A stretch of DNA of 64,000 nt from Prochilodus magdalenae (GCA_024036415.1 JAMWET010006600.1:105001-169000); one strand, 5' to 3'. Numbered from the stretch's first letter, positions 1 to 48,548 are shown. Notes: generated by a model from the letters alone, not told the origin. Numbers and translations are program-made.

Positions 1-314
1 TAACAGCTTATGTTGATGTTAATAATATTAAAATAGATTAAAGAAAAGACCATTTGACTTTGTGTCACATTCCATCCTGCACATAGGAATGTCCGAATTA
101 ATGTCCCATTTTTTTTTAAGTAAACTATTTTAAAACATCATCATGGGCTCCAGGCAATCTATTTTTAACCATTACATGCAATTTGTGGGAGGGAGATTTT
201 AAATCTGCAAGTTTCTCTAAAATGAAGCATTTCACTGCAGACCGCTCTGGCTGAATGAGTGCAGGAATGTTGGGAAATTGATGGAAGTCCCCTTTCAATG
301 TTATGTTATTGTAG

Positions 315-36005
<35,691 letters not shown>

Positions 36006-39000
36006 GTGCTACCAAGCTGGGGCTGCCAACACAGTGTCCTCTCGCGGCCGCATTAGGCAGGCAGGTAATGGGTGCACCGGGAGAGCCCCTCAAAAGTCTT
36101 CCAGAACCATCGGCCATAAACCGGAGCCACTCCCCTGCTTTCTAGAAGGAACAGAGAGAAGAGTTATCTCCCCATCAGTTTTATTGGTAACGGTTAGTGA
36201 TTTCAGGGGATTACATTGGAATCGTCTCCTTTCTCTGGAAAGGCTCTCGTATCCGTAACTTTTTGCCTTAGACGAGCGAGACCAAGGATTTCTGAAGACG
36301 GGGGGTGGGAAACTGGGCAGTTTTTTTTTTTTTTTTTCTTCTGTCTGTCTGTCTTTTCATTTTGTAAGCTCTTTTATAATTTACCTGTTTTACTTGAAGC
36401 CCCATTGAGTGCTTAAAAGAGGTCATCACAGTGTGCCAAATTTACCACTGTTCCTTTTTCCTTTTATTTATGCTCGTCTTTTTCATCATTGGAAGGGGGG
36501 AAAAAGGGATGCACTCTGGGTGAGACAATCTATCATAGTGAAAGCAGGTCACCTTTCTTTGCCTCGCACACCCTCTCCCGCGTCTCTCTATGGACACACG
36601 CCGCCTAAAAATACGAGCGGCCCATGTAGTCTCATCCGTCAGAGTGGCCTGAGACCAGCATGGACGAAACCTGAACATGTCAGCTCAAAGAGCCGTTTGG
36701 AACTGCAGGATCTTCGCTTGACACCATTGGAAGTGGTGAATGTAATGAAACAGGTTTAGTTTTTGCTTTTGAATGAATGTTCACTCCGTCTGTATACTGT
36801 AGACTAGTTAGCCACACTTCATGTTCTTCTTAATTAACATCAGCCACCGTGTGGTGCATCAGCTTGAAACATTAGTTTGACGTGCCATGCGGAAACCACA
36901 GGCACCCTTCAGCTTGGAAAGTTGTCCTTAGACTGGTCTTGGTTCAGTTAGCAGGGGTTTAAAGGCTAAAAGAGAGAAGAGCGTATGACTTGAGTCCTTT
37001 GTCAGGATTCAGATTAGCTTCCAATGATCTACTTTAAATATGACTTGACACTAAAAGGGTAGGCTTAGGTGATGGCGTTACCCAAGTTGAGAGATGGAAG
37101 GTCACTTTGCCTTGCTGTTCTGCATCTTGGTGTAATTATGCAACACACATCTGCATGGAGTCTGACATTCGAAGCTGTTTGCGTTCAGTTAGAACCGTGG
37201 CTCCATGTGCAGACACAAGCTGTATTCATTGTCTTTGGCTTTGCTGAATGTTTAAAACTGAAATGCTACTGAGAAAGTTCTTCCATATGAAGTGTATTTA
37301 GTGCTCCGGGACTGACTACCTACCTGCGCTTGGGGGGCATTCAGATGACACCTTTTTAATGTCCTTATAAAGAGCCCTATGGCGTATTGGGGGCGGCTTG
37401 TTCACTTGACGGGTATAGCTGTATGCAAAAGTTCAGTGGAACTTCATGTTTTTGTTGACTTTGTAAGTGAAAATAATGAACATCCTTTACCTTAAAAGCG
37501 TCTCAGAATTTACAATTTCTGTCTGCTTGCTGAATTGAAGATACTGAGGGTTCCATAACTTTTGTTTATCTTTTCGTTTAACATTTTATATTTGATGTTA
37601 TTTTTCCGTATCTTGGACTCAGCAAATATGTAGGAGTTTAGCACTAATATCAGCAGATAGTACCTGTAGAGGATGTGTGAACTTTTTCCATGTGCCCAGA
37701 CTTTGGCCTAAGACTGTTCCAGCGCACGACACAACAGCTAGAGCGGACTCCGAAGGCTGAGATGAGTGTTAAACATAAAAACCTGATGTTGCTGTTGTGC
37801 AAAAAACCTTGTACCTCCGTTTTTGTCAGGTTTTTTTATCTGGCATAATTAGAAAATTCCAGCGACCATCTGCATTGTTTTAGAAATTCTGCTAACTAAC
37901 ACAGTACATTAACTTCCGCTCAGAGTGAAGGTTTTTTACTTGACAGACGAAACCCAGCCTTTTCTCCATGTTGGATGAGTATTAACTGGTCAGCTGCAAA
38001 GACATGCTGCTTTTTCACGGATGGCTATCAGAATCTTTGAACTTCACTCCATGGTTTGAAAGCTTGAAGCTTGTCGTGCAGAGTGCCGTTCACACAGGGT
38101 GCGTACCTTCATAAACAACATTAAAAGAACACTTAAGAGAGTTTAAAAGGCTTTATCTGAATGCTCCCTTTAGTCAAAAATGCTAATGTGGCTAACTATG
38201 AATGAAAACGAGTAGCAATTAGGAAACAGTTGGTGTCTCAGTGGTGGCTACTTGCTTCTGTTCGTGCTTGGCACATTGGGTCAGGCTAGTGTGTTTCTGG
38301 GAGTTAGGAGGGTCTCATTAAAGGGTTTTATTTGTATATGGTGGGTGTTGAGGGTGGGCTTGTGTTCATTTATATTAATGCTTTTCTTTTCCCCCCTGAA
38401 ACAGATACATCTTTTCATGGTGCACCTTAATCACATGTATGTTAAATTTACCGTAATTATGATTGACGCTTATTTAGATTTGGTTTTATTTTATTTTAAT
38501 GGGGACATGTTAGCAACGATGGTTATTAATGCCAAAGAAAGCATCCGACATACTGAAACATTACATCATCTGTCTTCAAGGATGTCCATAGTTCCATAAC
38601 TGTTTGTCATATAACAGGATAGTTGGTGGCGAAAAAGAGCAAGTGTGTTATTCAGAGATGGGTTTTATTTTGCAGACTGACTTGGCTGTTTGTTAAAGCG
38701 ACAACTGAGAGTTGCTTTAGGGTTGGACGTAGACCCTGTAGTCTTCAGTGATTTTGTTTACACAAAAGCTAGTTATGGAGCGTTAGCCACTTTCCCGTGC
38801 CTGAACTCCAGTTTCATGATGGCTGCCAGGTGGGATTCCTGCCTCAAAGCCTCAGATATTAACAAGTTATGTGCCTATGTTTGAAATGAAGCAATCTTAA
38901 TTTAAGATTAATTGTATGCTAGTAAGAGAATTTCTCAGCAGTTATATTTTTAAAAGAGAACTATATGACTTGATTTGAAGCATCTTTTTATTTCCACGAA

Positions 39001-39081
39001 TGTCTTTTTTTTTTTTTTTTTTTTTTTCCAAAAGTTCATTTCTTTGGTTGACATTTATTTTTGAAATTGACATGGATTGAA

Positions 39082-39089
39082 TGTATATA
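39082..39089 (+). promoter_or_regulatory. Pumilio-type element TGTATATA in ZZEF1 3'UTR
   Basis: Exact match to the UGUANAUA consensus bound by PUM proteins, about 70 nt before the AATAAA. Position near the end of the UTR is typical, but a chance match in A/T-rich sequence is possible. Confidence 0.3.
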
Positions 39090-39155
39090 GCTGTGAATAA
39101 TAATGATGATAATTGCACATATAGGAAAAAAATCTTTCATATCAACTCGCCCCTA

Positions 39156-39161
39156 AATAAA
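39156..39161 (+). terminator. Candidate ZZEF1 polyadenylation signal AATAAA
   Basis: Canonical hexamer 3.15 kb after the stop codon, with a T/G-rich stretch 20-60 nt downstream (TTGTTCTTGG, TTTTTGTATG). A second candidate, ATTAAA, is at 39274-39279. Which is used cannot be decided from sequence. Confidence 0.5.
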
Positions 39162-39290
39162 TATCAAAAGTGATTTAATATATTGTTCTTGGTTGACACT
39201 TGACTCTTTGATTTTTGTATGCCATGGCACTTGGAAAAAAAAGATATTTGAGTTTATCTGTAATTCGTTTTTAATTAAAATGCTGTTATG

Positions 39291-41400
39291 ATCCTCTGAT
39301 ATGCTTTGCTGTTGTGCTTTTCTAAACTAGAGAAGAATTATGTTCACTTAAATTTAGTTAAAGAAATATGCACAGTTGAAAAATTAGTTGTGAAATACAG
39401 GGGGTCCTGCAAGGTCTGGAATGTCTCTGAATGTCTCAAAATCTAAATTCTGGGGGTCCTTGATGACGATGTTATGATGACGTTATGCTGTCTGTTCAAT
39501 AGGGGTAAATTAGACGCTCAAATGTAAGTTTAAGGAAGGGTCATTGTTCAGCCGCTTCATGAACAATCATCAAGCCACAAGTCTATGGTATTCTAGAGAT
39601 GCAGCACTTATCTGCCTCTGGGAGGTGCTGTTGCAGATTGGTTCGGCCTGTTGGTTCCTCACAGTCCAGCAACTGTAACTACGCCCAGAGTGCCTCTGAG
39701 AAACTTTACAGCATGCAATATTTGTAAATCTGAGAAATTAGCTAGTATCCCACGGGACTGGTGGAAAGAGGGAACTGTTAGCCATACAAAAGAGGAAATG
39801 AGTAAGGGATCAGTCAAGGTCAAACTGAAAACAGCATTTTCAGAGTAGAACGATGGAGTCAACAGCACTATGGTGAGTGAGTTACAAGCCAGTCACTATT
39901 GGAAATCCATATTGTTTTGCATATATTACAGTAATGTGCAAAAGTCAGAGGCCATCTTCCTTATGTGTGTATATGAATATATATGTATATGTGTATATAT
40001 ATGTATGATATACTACATTTAGTGTTAATGTTGGGAGACATCACATGATTTAGTATCAGTAGTATATTGGTATGTTGTTATTGTTCTGGAACTGAAGAAC
40101 AGTTTTGCTCTCTCCTGTATAAAGACCATTTAGAAGATGCTTGTTTTTCTTTGAACAGCAATATCAAGTCCAGTCAATTACAGCTGTGCCCATCCCCCCT
40201 TATGGTAATAAGAGCCCACTCTGGATGGCGTATTATCAAACTGATGTATAGAGAAAATAGGATGTTGGTACATCAGCAGCTGGGCAAGACCTAGCACTTC
40301 CACTCTTCTTTCTGATCTGCAAACATCCGCAAGTGTTTCTGTCCATCCTTCCACCGTGAGAAGACAACTCCAACACTTCGGGACTGAAAGGATGTGTAGC
40401 TGTTAAGAAGCCGTAAAAAAACTTATGAACCAAAACTGGACATCTGAGAAGGACGATTTGGCCTGCTGAGTCGATTGTTGTGTTTGGGATTAATTGCACT
40501 TTGAGAAAAAGAATACGCAGCTGATTTTAATATTTTTAATGTGAATTTTCACTGGAACAAATATTCTCGCAGAGTGCTATAAACAACAGAAGAGCAAGGC
40601 TTCTGAAAAGAATGGATGCTCTATTAGAGACAAAAAGTGGACATCAAATTTTGAATTTAGTTGCTAATAATTCTGTATGGCGTTTGGTTAAACATGCTTT
40701 CTGCTTTTATCCTGACACCGAACATCAGTAGCTTATATTTAATGGCCATTTTGCCTGGAATTCCAGTAAATAACGTGTGGTCTGTGACTTTCACACAGTG
40801 GGGTCCTGATTTGATGCTGTTAAAACTGTTTGTTGTATTTATTTGTTTTATGGTTTATTTGTTGTTGAGTTTTTCGTAAGTACCATCTATGAAAGCAACT
40901 ATTGTTGTCAATCCAAAAGTCCTTTAGCTTTTCCCAAAGATGACCTTCACCAGCAGCTTCTACCTTCTTTTCTCCTATATGTCTCACCAGTATGTGTGTT
41001 CAGACTAAGCAAACACACAATTCCACCCTCTATCCCAACACCTCAAATGCAATGCAAATACTCCTCCTCTGTGGCAACGTTTTCTGCCCTCCTAGAAGGT
41101 AAACCATCTGCTCCGTCCTGCTACCATTGGCTCTATAGGATAACACGCCACTCCTCTGGAGACATGTTTTTAACTCCTTTCTTTGTTTTTGGAGGAGATG
41201 CATTTCCTCCGTCACCTGAATGAATGTTGGTCTCTACCTTTAGCTGGTCCAACGTCTTTTTGTTGCACACGTAGGCATGGTATATCTGTGATGAGCCATG
41301 CCATTTTGAGTGCAATCGTCACTCCATAGGCTGATGTGAAAGCTCCTGGTTGTGCTCCTGAGTTGATCACTAAAATGTCCATTAATCCAGTCATTCCAAA
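39291..41400. other. Start of gene-poor interval
   Basis: No exon recognised. Bases 39929-40800 are a family C element; 39965-40010 is TA-rich. From 40801 to about 41500 no feature is supported. Confidence 0.55.
39929..40800. mobile_element. Short TA-flanked inverted-repeat element, family C, copy 4
   Basis: Preceded by TA, it begins CAGTAATGTGCAAAAGTCAG and ends GACTTTCACACAGTG. The interior has TTCCACCGTGAGAAGACAAC and GGGACTGAAAGGATGTGTAG, shared with the other copies. Possibly carries an insertion, as it is longer than copy 3. Confidence 0.55.
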
Positions 41401-41506
41401 TGTCTGCATAATTCAGTCCAAACAGACATAAAGACATACTAACTCGAATTCCTTTACAGTGGTGTGGTGGTGTTGGAAACTAGGGATTACCATGTCTACA
41501 ATGCGA

Positions 41507-42519
41507 TTATAACCATATGTGTGGCTGGGCATTGTTGTGCACCAGGAGGAACCCAGGACCCACTGCACCAGCGTAGGGTCTGACAGCGGGTCCAAGGATT
41601 TCATCCTGATACCTAATACCAGTCACAGTGCCGTTGTCTAGCCTGTAGAGGTTTGTGCGTCCTTCCAGGGATATGCCTCCCCAGACCATCACTGACCCAC
41701 CACCAAACCAGTCATGCTGAATGATGTTGCAGGCGGCACAACGTTCTCCACAGTGTCTCCAGAGTCTGTCACGTCTGTCCCATGTGCTCAGGTAAAACCT
41801 GCTCTCATCTGTGAAAAGCACAAGGCGCCTGTGGCGGATCTGCCAATTCTGGTGTTCTGTGGCAAAAGCCAATCGAGCTCTACGGTGCTGGCCAGTGAGC
41901 ACAGGGCCCACTACAGGACGTCGGGCCCTCAGGCCGCCCTCATGAGGCCTGTTTCTGATTGTTTGGTCAGACACATTCACAGCAGTAGGGCTCTGGCAGT
42001 GCTCATCTTGTTCCTCCTAGCACAAAGGAGCAGATACCGGTCCTGCTGAGGGGTTAAGGACCTTCTACAGTCTGTAACTGCCTGTCTCCTGGAATCTCCA
42101 CCGTACTCTGAAGACTGTGCTGGGAGACACAGCAAACCTTGTGGCAATGGCACCTATTGATGCGCCATCCTTCAGTAGTTGGACTACCTGTGCAACCTCT
42201 GTAGGGTCCAGGTACCGCACCATGGTACTAGTAGTGACGCTGACCCAAGTCAAATACAAAGCTAGTGAAAGATCAGTGGGAAAAGATGAGGGGGGACAAA
42301 ATGTCAAAACCTCGTCCTTTTAAACCATTCCTGTTTTGGGGGGTGTCTCATTGTTGATCCTCTACTGCACCTGTTGTTAATTTCATTAACACCAAAGCAG
42401 CTGAAACTGATTAACGGCCCACCCTGCTACTTAACTGACCAGATCAATATCCCTGAAGTTGAACTGAGTTGCTGCTATACTCTGATTAAAAAGTGTTCCC
42501 TTTATTTTTTTGAGCAGTA
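41507..42519 (-). pseudogene. Broken Tc1-like transposase gene with one terminal repeat
   Basis: Read on the minus strand. The N-terminal helix-turn-helix piece lies at 42065-42307 (VAQVVQLLKDGASIGAIATR). A second piece at 41507-41980 has the first catalytic Asp (LFTDESRF) and GGGSVMVWGGIS. The pieces are in different frames with stops between. The second catalytic Asp position reads Asn (VHNNAQPH), and sequence with the third, Glu, is missing, so the enzyme is dead. The right end at about 42485-42519 (TTCCCTTTATTTTTTTGAGC) is a typical Tc1 terminus; the left end is not found. Confidence 0.88.
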
Positions 42520-42523
42520 TGTG

Positions 42524-42552
42524 TGTGTGTGTGTATATATATATATATACAC
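42524..42552. repeat. (GT)n(AT)n microsatellite
   Basis: Short GT then AT run directly after the Tc1 right end. Confidence 0.9.
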
Positions 42553-42684
42553 TATACAACAATATATATATTTATTTTCACACTGTGTTGTAAAGTGATA
42601 GTAACTCCTGTACATGGCGCTGCATGAAGATGATTGAGCTAGAAGTGCCTGTGGCGTGTTTGTGATGGGATTCACAGAGAAGAA

Positions 42685-43015
42685 GTGCTACAGTGTCTCG
42701 TTCCATGTGTGGAAAATGGGTTGCAAAGCAGATGCTAATGATTGGCTAAAAGGAGTGATTGAGCGGTTTGGTGTGCCAAAGCCTGTAGTGTAAGGGAAGT
42801 AGTTGAATCGGCAAGTATATGGAAGGGTACAGTAATACGGGTCTACCAGTAAAAATTCCAGTCTACAGGAAACTCCCCTCAGGATTGTGCAGGGAAGGCG
42901 TCCACCCCATCTGGACCAACTGTGCAGGTCTTTGATGTAAGAGTGTCTGAACATGGATGTGGCCTACATCCAGAAACATGCCAATCAAATCACAGCTCTT
43001 ATTCATGGCCTGGAG
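42685..43015 (+). pseudogene. Transposase-like helix-turn-helix remnant, copy 1
   Basis: Contains VWKMGCKADANDWLKG followed by stops. The nucleotide sequence aligns to the inverse of 50225-50432, where the peptide is better kept (GCKADVKDWLKRR, HSVKEVAESAGVWKRM). The HTH-like pattern suggests a transposase N-terminus, but the family is not certain. The 3' part (CATCTGGACCAACTGTGCAG) continues beyond the shared region. Confidence 0.45.
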
Positions 43016-43299
43016 GTATGAATAATGTGTTATTAGGTACGTTTCAGTCACAGGTGAACTTGTTTTGTCAAAACTCTCTGCCTTGGTTAGATGTTCAATA
43101 AAATATTTTAGGTTTACATTTTCTCATAACATTTGTAACTTATGCAAGCATAGGCCTGCTTCTAGAAAAGCAGGCACGCTGTGCGGAATGTAAACAAAAA
43201 CTACCCAATTAACTGCAAATCATTTCAACTTTATAGCACATGTCAAACACATCAGTGTTGTTAAAAGAAGGGGTGATGAGCACAGTGGTAAACATAAAC

Positions 43300-43450
43300 C
43301 TGTCCCTACTTTTTTAAAACATGTTGCTGACATCAAAATCAAAACGAGCACATATATTTCATAACACACCAATTAAATTTTTCTGTTTCAATATTTGCTA
43401 TATTTACGATATTTTCAAAAGAATATATTAATCTTGAGTTAGAAGTGTAT
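43300..43450. repeat. Possible DNA-transposon end fragment
   Basis: TCCCTACTTTTTTAAAACAT and TGCTGACATCAAAATCAAAA resemble the terminal region of a common fish DNA element. No partner end is visible. Low confidence. Confidence 0.3.
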
Positions 43451-43497
43451 GAGGTGGTGGGATTATGCTCTTAGCCCTATAGCCTGTGAGTATTTTC

Positions 43498-44960
43498 AAT
43501 AACACTTTACTGAGCGTTGACTTACATGAAGAATACATTAGCCAGGGTTAAAATGTTTAGCCAATGTTAGTTGAGGTTTGTAACCATCGTATTACTTATT
43601 ATAAACCTGTTATGAACATGCTAACTAATGCATTGCAGAATGTTAACTAATGCATTACCGCATGTTAACTAATGCGTTACCGCATGTTAACTAATGCATT
43701 ACTGCATGTTAACTAATGCTTGCCGCATGTTTACTAATGCATTACCGCATGTTTACTAATGCTTGCAGCATTTTACTAATGCATTACCGCATGTTAACTA
43801 ATGCTTGCAGCATGTTAACTAATGCATTGCCGCATGTTAACTAATGCATTACCGCATGTTAACTAATGCATTGCCGCATGTTAACTAATGCATTATCGCA
43901 TGTTAACTAATGCATTGCCGCATGTTAACTAATGCATTACCGCATGTTAACTAATGCATTACTGCATGTTTACTAATGCTTGCAGCATTTTACTAATGCA
44001 TTACCGCATGTTAACTAATGCTTGCAGCATGTTAACTAATGCATTGCCGCATGTTAACTAATGCATTACCGCATGTTAACTAATGCATTACCACATGTTA
44101 ACTAATGCATTATCGCATGTTAACTAATGCATTGCCGCATGTTAACTAATGCATTACTGCATGTTAACTAATGCATTACTACATGTTAACTAATGCATTG
44201 CCGCATGCTAACTAATGCATTGCCGCATGTTAACTAATGCTTGCAGCATGTTAACTAATGCATTACCGCATGTTAACTAATGCATTACCGCATGTTAACT
44301 AATGCATTACCGCATGTTAACTAATGCATTGCCGCATGTTAACTAATGCATTACCGCATGTTAACTAATGCATTACTGCATGTTAACTAATGCATTACTG
44401 CATGTTAACTAATGCATTACCGCATGTTAACTAATGCATTACCGCATGTTAACTAATGCATTACCGCATGTTAACTAATGCATTACCACATGTTAACTAA
44501 TGCATTATGGTATGTTAACTAATGCGTTACCACATGCTAACTAATGCATTACGGTATGTTAACTAATGCGTTATCACATGCTAACTAATGCATTACCGCA
44601 TGTTAACTTATGCGTTACCGCATGTTAACTAATGCATTACCGCATGTTAACTAATGCTTGCTGCATGTTAACTAATGCATTACTGCATGTTAACTAATGC
44701 ATTACGGCATGTTAACTTATGCGTTACCACATGTTAACTAATTCGTTACCGCATGTTAACTAATGCGTTACCGCATGTTAACTAATTCGTTACTGCATGT
44801 TTACTAATGCGTTACCGCATGTTAACTAATGCGTTACCGCATGTTAACTAATTCGTTACTGCATGTTTACTAATGCGTTACCGCATGTTTACTAATGAGT
44901 TACCGCATGTTAAGTAATGCAGTACTGCATGTTAGTTAGTTGATAATGTAAAGTGTAACC
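43498..44960. mobile_element. MITE-like element whose interior became the 22-bp minisatellite
   Basis: The array is framed by AATAACACTTTAC (43498-43510) and GTAAAGTGTAACC (44948-44960), which are inverted repeats. Teleost elements with GGTAACACTTTAC ends carry internal TTAACTAATGCATTA-type sequence, matching the repeat unit. I infer the array grew inside such an element. Confidence 0.6.
43616..44940. repeat. 22-bp minisatellite, about 60 units
   Basis: The unit is close to GCATGTTAACTAATGCATTA plus CC, with 20-21-bp variants where ATTACCG becomes TTGCAG. Each unit holds the palindromes GTTAAC and TAATGCATTA. Variant units recur in blocks, indicating segmental duplication within the array. 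Confidence 0.97.
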
Positions 44961-46152
44961 CTGTTTTCCTTATCATCACCTTGAGGCTTGTTAAGTAAAT
45001 GCTTATGTTTTTGTTTGTTAATTTTTTAGATAAATTAATCCTAATTTTGAAAATCAGTTCCTGATTGGACAGTTTTCTGCTGTGTTTCATTCTAAACAAT
45101 AACAGAGTATTTTGAAAAGCTGCAGTTTAAATACAAGCATTTAAACACTAGCCGGCTCTGAGGATTCCCCTCCAATGGTTAGTGGCGTTTCTGCTTTCTA
45201 ATGGTGACTCTCCTTCTCTTTGTCCTTTCCTCCCTCTAGCCATTCATGCATGGAGAGTGAATGGGGGGCGTGTTATGGTCCCGCTTATCGCTGCTGCCAC
45301 TGATCATTTGGAGTGATAATAAAATCGGAGGAAGAAACAGCGTATAAGATGCTGATGATTCAGTGCACTCGAGCAGCCCCCTCATCTCTGACTCAGTCAG
45401 CCTCCCTCTCTCTGTCCTCCTCGCTCACTCTGACCATCTCTCTCTCACTCTCGCTCACTCCCTGTGCTGTAGGCACCATGTGAAGGAACCCACAGCTGAG
45501 ACTGCAGAGTGGGATGATGATGATGATGATGGTGGTGAAGATGTCATCAGAAGGGGACGTGTGCTGGTGGGTTATATGAATTATAAATAACCAGTGACAC
45601 TATGACGGTGTTCACGGCACCCACTCCTCTCAAATATCACCCGGGAAAAGGAGGAGGAGTGCTAATGCCGGAACTTCAGAGCTGATTCAGTGCAGCGTGA
45701 TTCGGCCTTCAGGATTAGTCCTTCTCTTCTGCCCGTTAATCTCCGACGGTTGTCCTTGATGGCCGTTTGGTGGACTAAGCAGTCTTGCTGAGTTGATTTG
45801 TTAAACTTTGAATCAGCATCTATTGTCCGTATAATGTTGCTGAGTACACAGTAAAGTGAGGCTTCAGCGTTAGTTATCAGGTACACTTCTGTAGGTCAAA
45901 ATGTCCCATCACAGCTCTTCAAAATCATGGAGTCAACGTCTTTTGAAATGTTTCATTTCTACAGTGACCTTTCAGATCAATGGGAATTCAACTGTGTTTT
46001 CACTTCACCCAGCATTCTTACAAAGAAATTCATAAAACACGTTTTAAGCTACACAAACTGAACACGAGTATATTATACATGTCGTCTGATGCCTGATTTT
46101 GTTTTACTAAATATCTGAAATTCATTTTTGAAATCCAGTCATTGTGGAGAGA
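44961..46152. other. Intergenic, no gene recognised
   Basis: A CT-rich stretch (45400-45465) and a GATGAT run (45514-45532) create a 75-codon open frame at 45363-45590 with a poly-Asp tract. Low complexity and no family resemblance argue against a gene. Confidence 0.5.
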
Positions 46153-46154
46153 TA

Positions 46155-46684
46155 CAGGGGTTGGACAATGAAACTGAAACACCTGTCATTTTAGTGTGGG
46201 AGGTCTCATGGCTAAATTGGACCAGCCTGGTGGCCAATCTTCATTAATTGCACATTGCACCAGTAAGAGCAGAGTGTGAAGGTTCAGTTAGCAGGTAAGA
46301 GCACAGTTCTGCTCAAAATACTGCAATGCACACAACATTATGGGAGACATACCAGAGTTCAAAAGAGGACAAACTGTTGGTGCACGTCTTGCTGGCGCAT
46401 CTGTGACCAAGACAGCAAGTCTTTGTGATGTATCAAGAGCCACGGTATCCAGGGTAATGTCAGCATACCACCAAGAAGGACGAACCCCATCCAGCATCAC
46501 GTAGTGACCTGGCCACTATCCTGCAAGAAGAATGGCTTAAAATCCCTCTGACCACTGTGCAGGACGCAGTATATGTCATTCCCAAGACGAACTGACGCTG
46601 TATTGGCTGCAAAAGGCCCTACACCATACTAATAAATGATTGTGGTCTAAAACCAGGTGTTTCAGTTTCATTGTCCAACCACTG
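46155..46684 (+). mobile_element. Internally deleted Tc1-like element, family A, copy 1
   Basis: Flanked by TA at 46153-46154 and 46685-46686. Ends are CAGGGGTTGGACAATGAAAC and its inverse GTTTCATTGTCCAACCACTG. It keeps a 54-codon start of a transposase from 46340 (MGDIPEFKRGQTVGARLAGA) running to a TAG at 46502-46504. After the deletion, C-terminal-like sequence follows (LQEEWLKIPLTTV). The catalytic core is gone. Confidence 0.9.
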
Positions 46685-46732
46685 TACATGCTTGGTTGTT
46701 GTAAGTACAGGACTTATATTTCATACACTCAA

Positions 46733-46915
46733 CATCAATAGAATAGCTGCACCCTGTAAGTGTGGGATTGCAGGGCTGTTGGGAAGGAAGATAAAGGTTA
46801 TCAGGAACAATAAATGATGATACATTTAGACTGACATGGACAATTTTTATTGAGCTACACATACAGAAGTAGTTTCTCCCTGTATGATGTAGTATGGTTC
46901 CTTATGCAACATACA
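46733..46915 (-). mobile_element. Fragment of the Tc1-like family at 47755-48548
   Basis: Contains AATAGCTGCACCCTGTAAG, GGGATTGCAGGGCTGTTGGG and TATTGAGCTACACATACAGA, matching the left end of 47755-48548. It breaks off at about 46915, 50 bp after a family A element. Confidence 0.7.
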
Positions 46916-47754
46916 TATAAAGTATAGAGAGAAACAGATGAAGTTCAGTCTGCTGTTGTGAAACGATGAAATGGAAAGTGAGTGTATATGTCCATTTTTG
47001 ACTCACCTTTACCTTCTTCATGTGCACCTTTTGGTGTAAAGCTGATGTCGCTTTAGTTATGCCAATGGAAATGACAATCTACACATCTTTCTACTAAAAT
47101 CTCTTTAATATGTATTTTATATTAATATTTATGAAGTGATTATATTCTGATGAAATCGGGGTTCACTAATTACTTTTCAATCTTATATGCAGGACAGAAA
47201 CCCAAATACCAGAAAGCCATACCGCAAATGGTTCCAGATCCTACGGATGCAGTGTGAGAGATTACGGCACAATGCGGTGACGCTGCTGGCAGGGTGCCAC
47301 CAGGTCAATACTGAACTTGCTCCTTCTGTTCTTCATCAGATGCTCTGCTTTTGTTTTATGACCTAGCACTGAATCGAAGCAGCCCCATTCTACCAAACGC
47401 ATTAGTGGAAGAATCTGGGAGAAGGCCCAAGCGTGGTTCTGGCTTTTGCAGTCTCGCTTTAGAACATCATGGAACATTATATTGCATTACACGGAAGTCT
47501 TGTTATGCTCAGTGGGGTCTCATAGGTGGACCCTAACGCTTGGTCTGAAGTATCTCAGTGAGTGACAGCAGGAAGACGACCCATACAAAGAACTTTAACA
47601 AATGTATTGCTGAGCTGGAGTTATTCAGTATAAAGGAAAGCATTGCAAATGGCTCATTTCTTCTATAACAATGGTACAACATCTCTATAAACCCCAAACA
47701 ATTATGTATAACGGTAAAGAGGAACCCCAGAAGTCCTTGGACGATGTATACTCA
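46916..47754. other. Intergenic, no feature recognised
   Basis: About 840 bp without a recognisable gene or repeat. Confidence 0.5.
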
Positions 47755-48548
47755 TCATTAAAAGAACAGCTGCACCCCGAAGGAAGTGTGGGATTGCAGT
47801 GCTGTTGGGAAGGAAGGTAAAGGTTACCAGGAACAGTAAATGATGAAACCTTTAGACTGATATGGATAATATTTATTGAGCTACACATACAAATGTAGTG
47901 TCTCTCAGTATGGCGTCAGGCCGCCATGTCGTGTTAGCCTGCCAAATGATCGGCATGGAGTTGTAGAGGTTCCTGATGGTGTCCTGTGAGAATCCATCCC
48001 ATGCAACTTTAATATTCTCTCACAGTTCCTGCAGATTTTGCAGTAGGGGTGGAGGTGGAGTGACACTAGGCACATGTGACCACAACCCGTTCATCTTGGC
48101 GCTGACCACGGTGCCTCCACACACAGATTTGCAGGTCGTCTCCACCAAAACAAAAGCGAGACTTGTCACTGGAGATTACCTTCTGCCATTCTGAGTCACT
48201 CCATGACCGTCTGGCACAACTCCATTGCAGGTTTTGGCAGCGGTGACGTGGTGTTAAGGGCAGTTGACGATGTAACGGTCTATGTGCATGTAGTCCTGCA
48301 TCGTGCAGCCATTTGACAGTGATGCTGGCACTAACAGGGGGACTCATGGAGGGCATCACTTCTCACTAAATGTCTGTAGACATGGCTGTTGGGTCAGTCT
48401 TGTACAGAAATAAGGGCCGTCCTTGCTCACATCACGTGCTGTCAAGAGTGAAACTTAATCAATTGTTTGCATAGTTCACAATATCAAACCTGCCCGAAAG
48501 TTTCATTCCTGTCGGCTGATTCCTTCTGGGGGCAGCTATAACTATACT
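47755..48548 (-). mobile_element. Tc1-like element with truncated transposase and both ends
   Basis: Left end AGCTGCACCCCGAAGGAAG and right end CCTTCTGGGGGCAGCT are inverted repeats. On the minus strand 48066-48359 encodes a Tc1 transposase segment: PLTPRHRCQNLQW, then SDKSRFCFGGDD with the first catalytic Asp, then VWRHRGQ. The other two catalytic residues are absent, so this is a non-autonomous copy. Related fragments lie at 1545-2000 and 46733-46915. Confidence 0.85.

Larger units (their letters stand above)
36006..39290 (+). other. zzef1: ZZEF1 3' untranslated region (approximate end)
   Basis: After the TGA no further coding is seen and the sequence is A/T-rich with few recognisable repeats, as expected of a long UTR. 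Candidate cleavage signals are AATAAA at 39156-39161 and ATTAAA at 39274-39279; both are followed by T/G-rich sequence. A long T run lies at about 39007-39028. The end is inferred, since cleavage sites cannot be read directly. The UTR length of about 3.2 kb is plausible for this gene. Confidence 0.6.

Noticed and set aside
38690..38730. Small hairpin in the 3'UTR considered as a microRNA precursor
   Set aside because: The stem is too short (about 9 bp) for a precursor.
43616..44940. Regularly spaced repeats considered as a CRISPR-like array
   Set aside because: Units are head-to-tail with no unique spacers, in a eukaryotic genome: a minisatellite.
45363..45590. 75-codon frame with a poly-Asp stretch after an AG
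   Set aside because: The Asp run comes from a GAT repeat and the upstream part from a CT-rich tract; no partner exons found.
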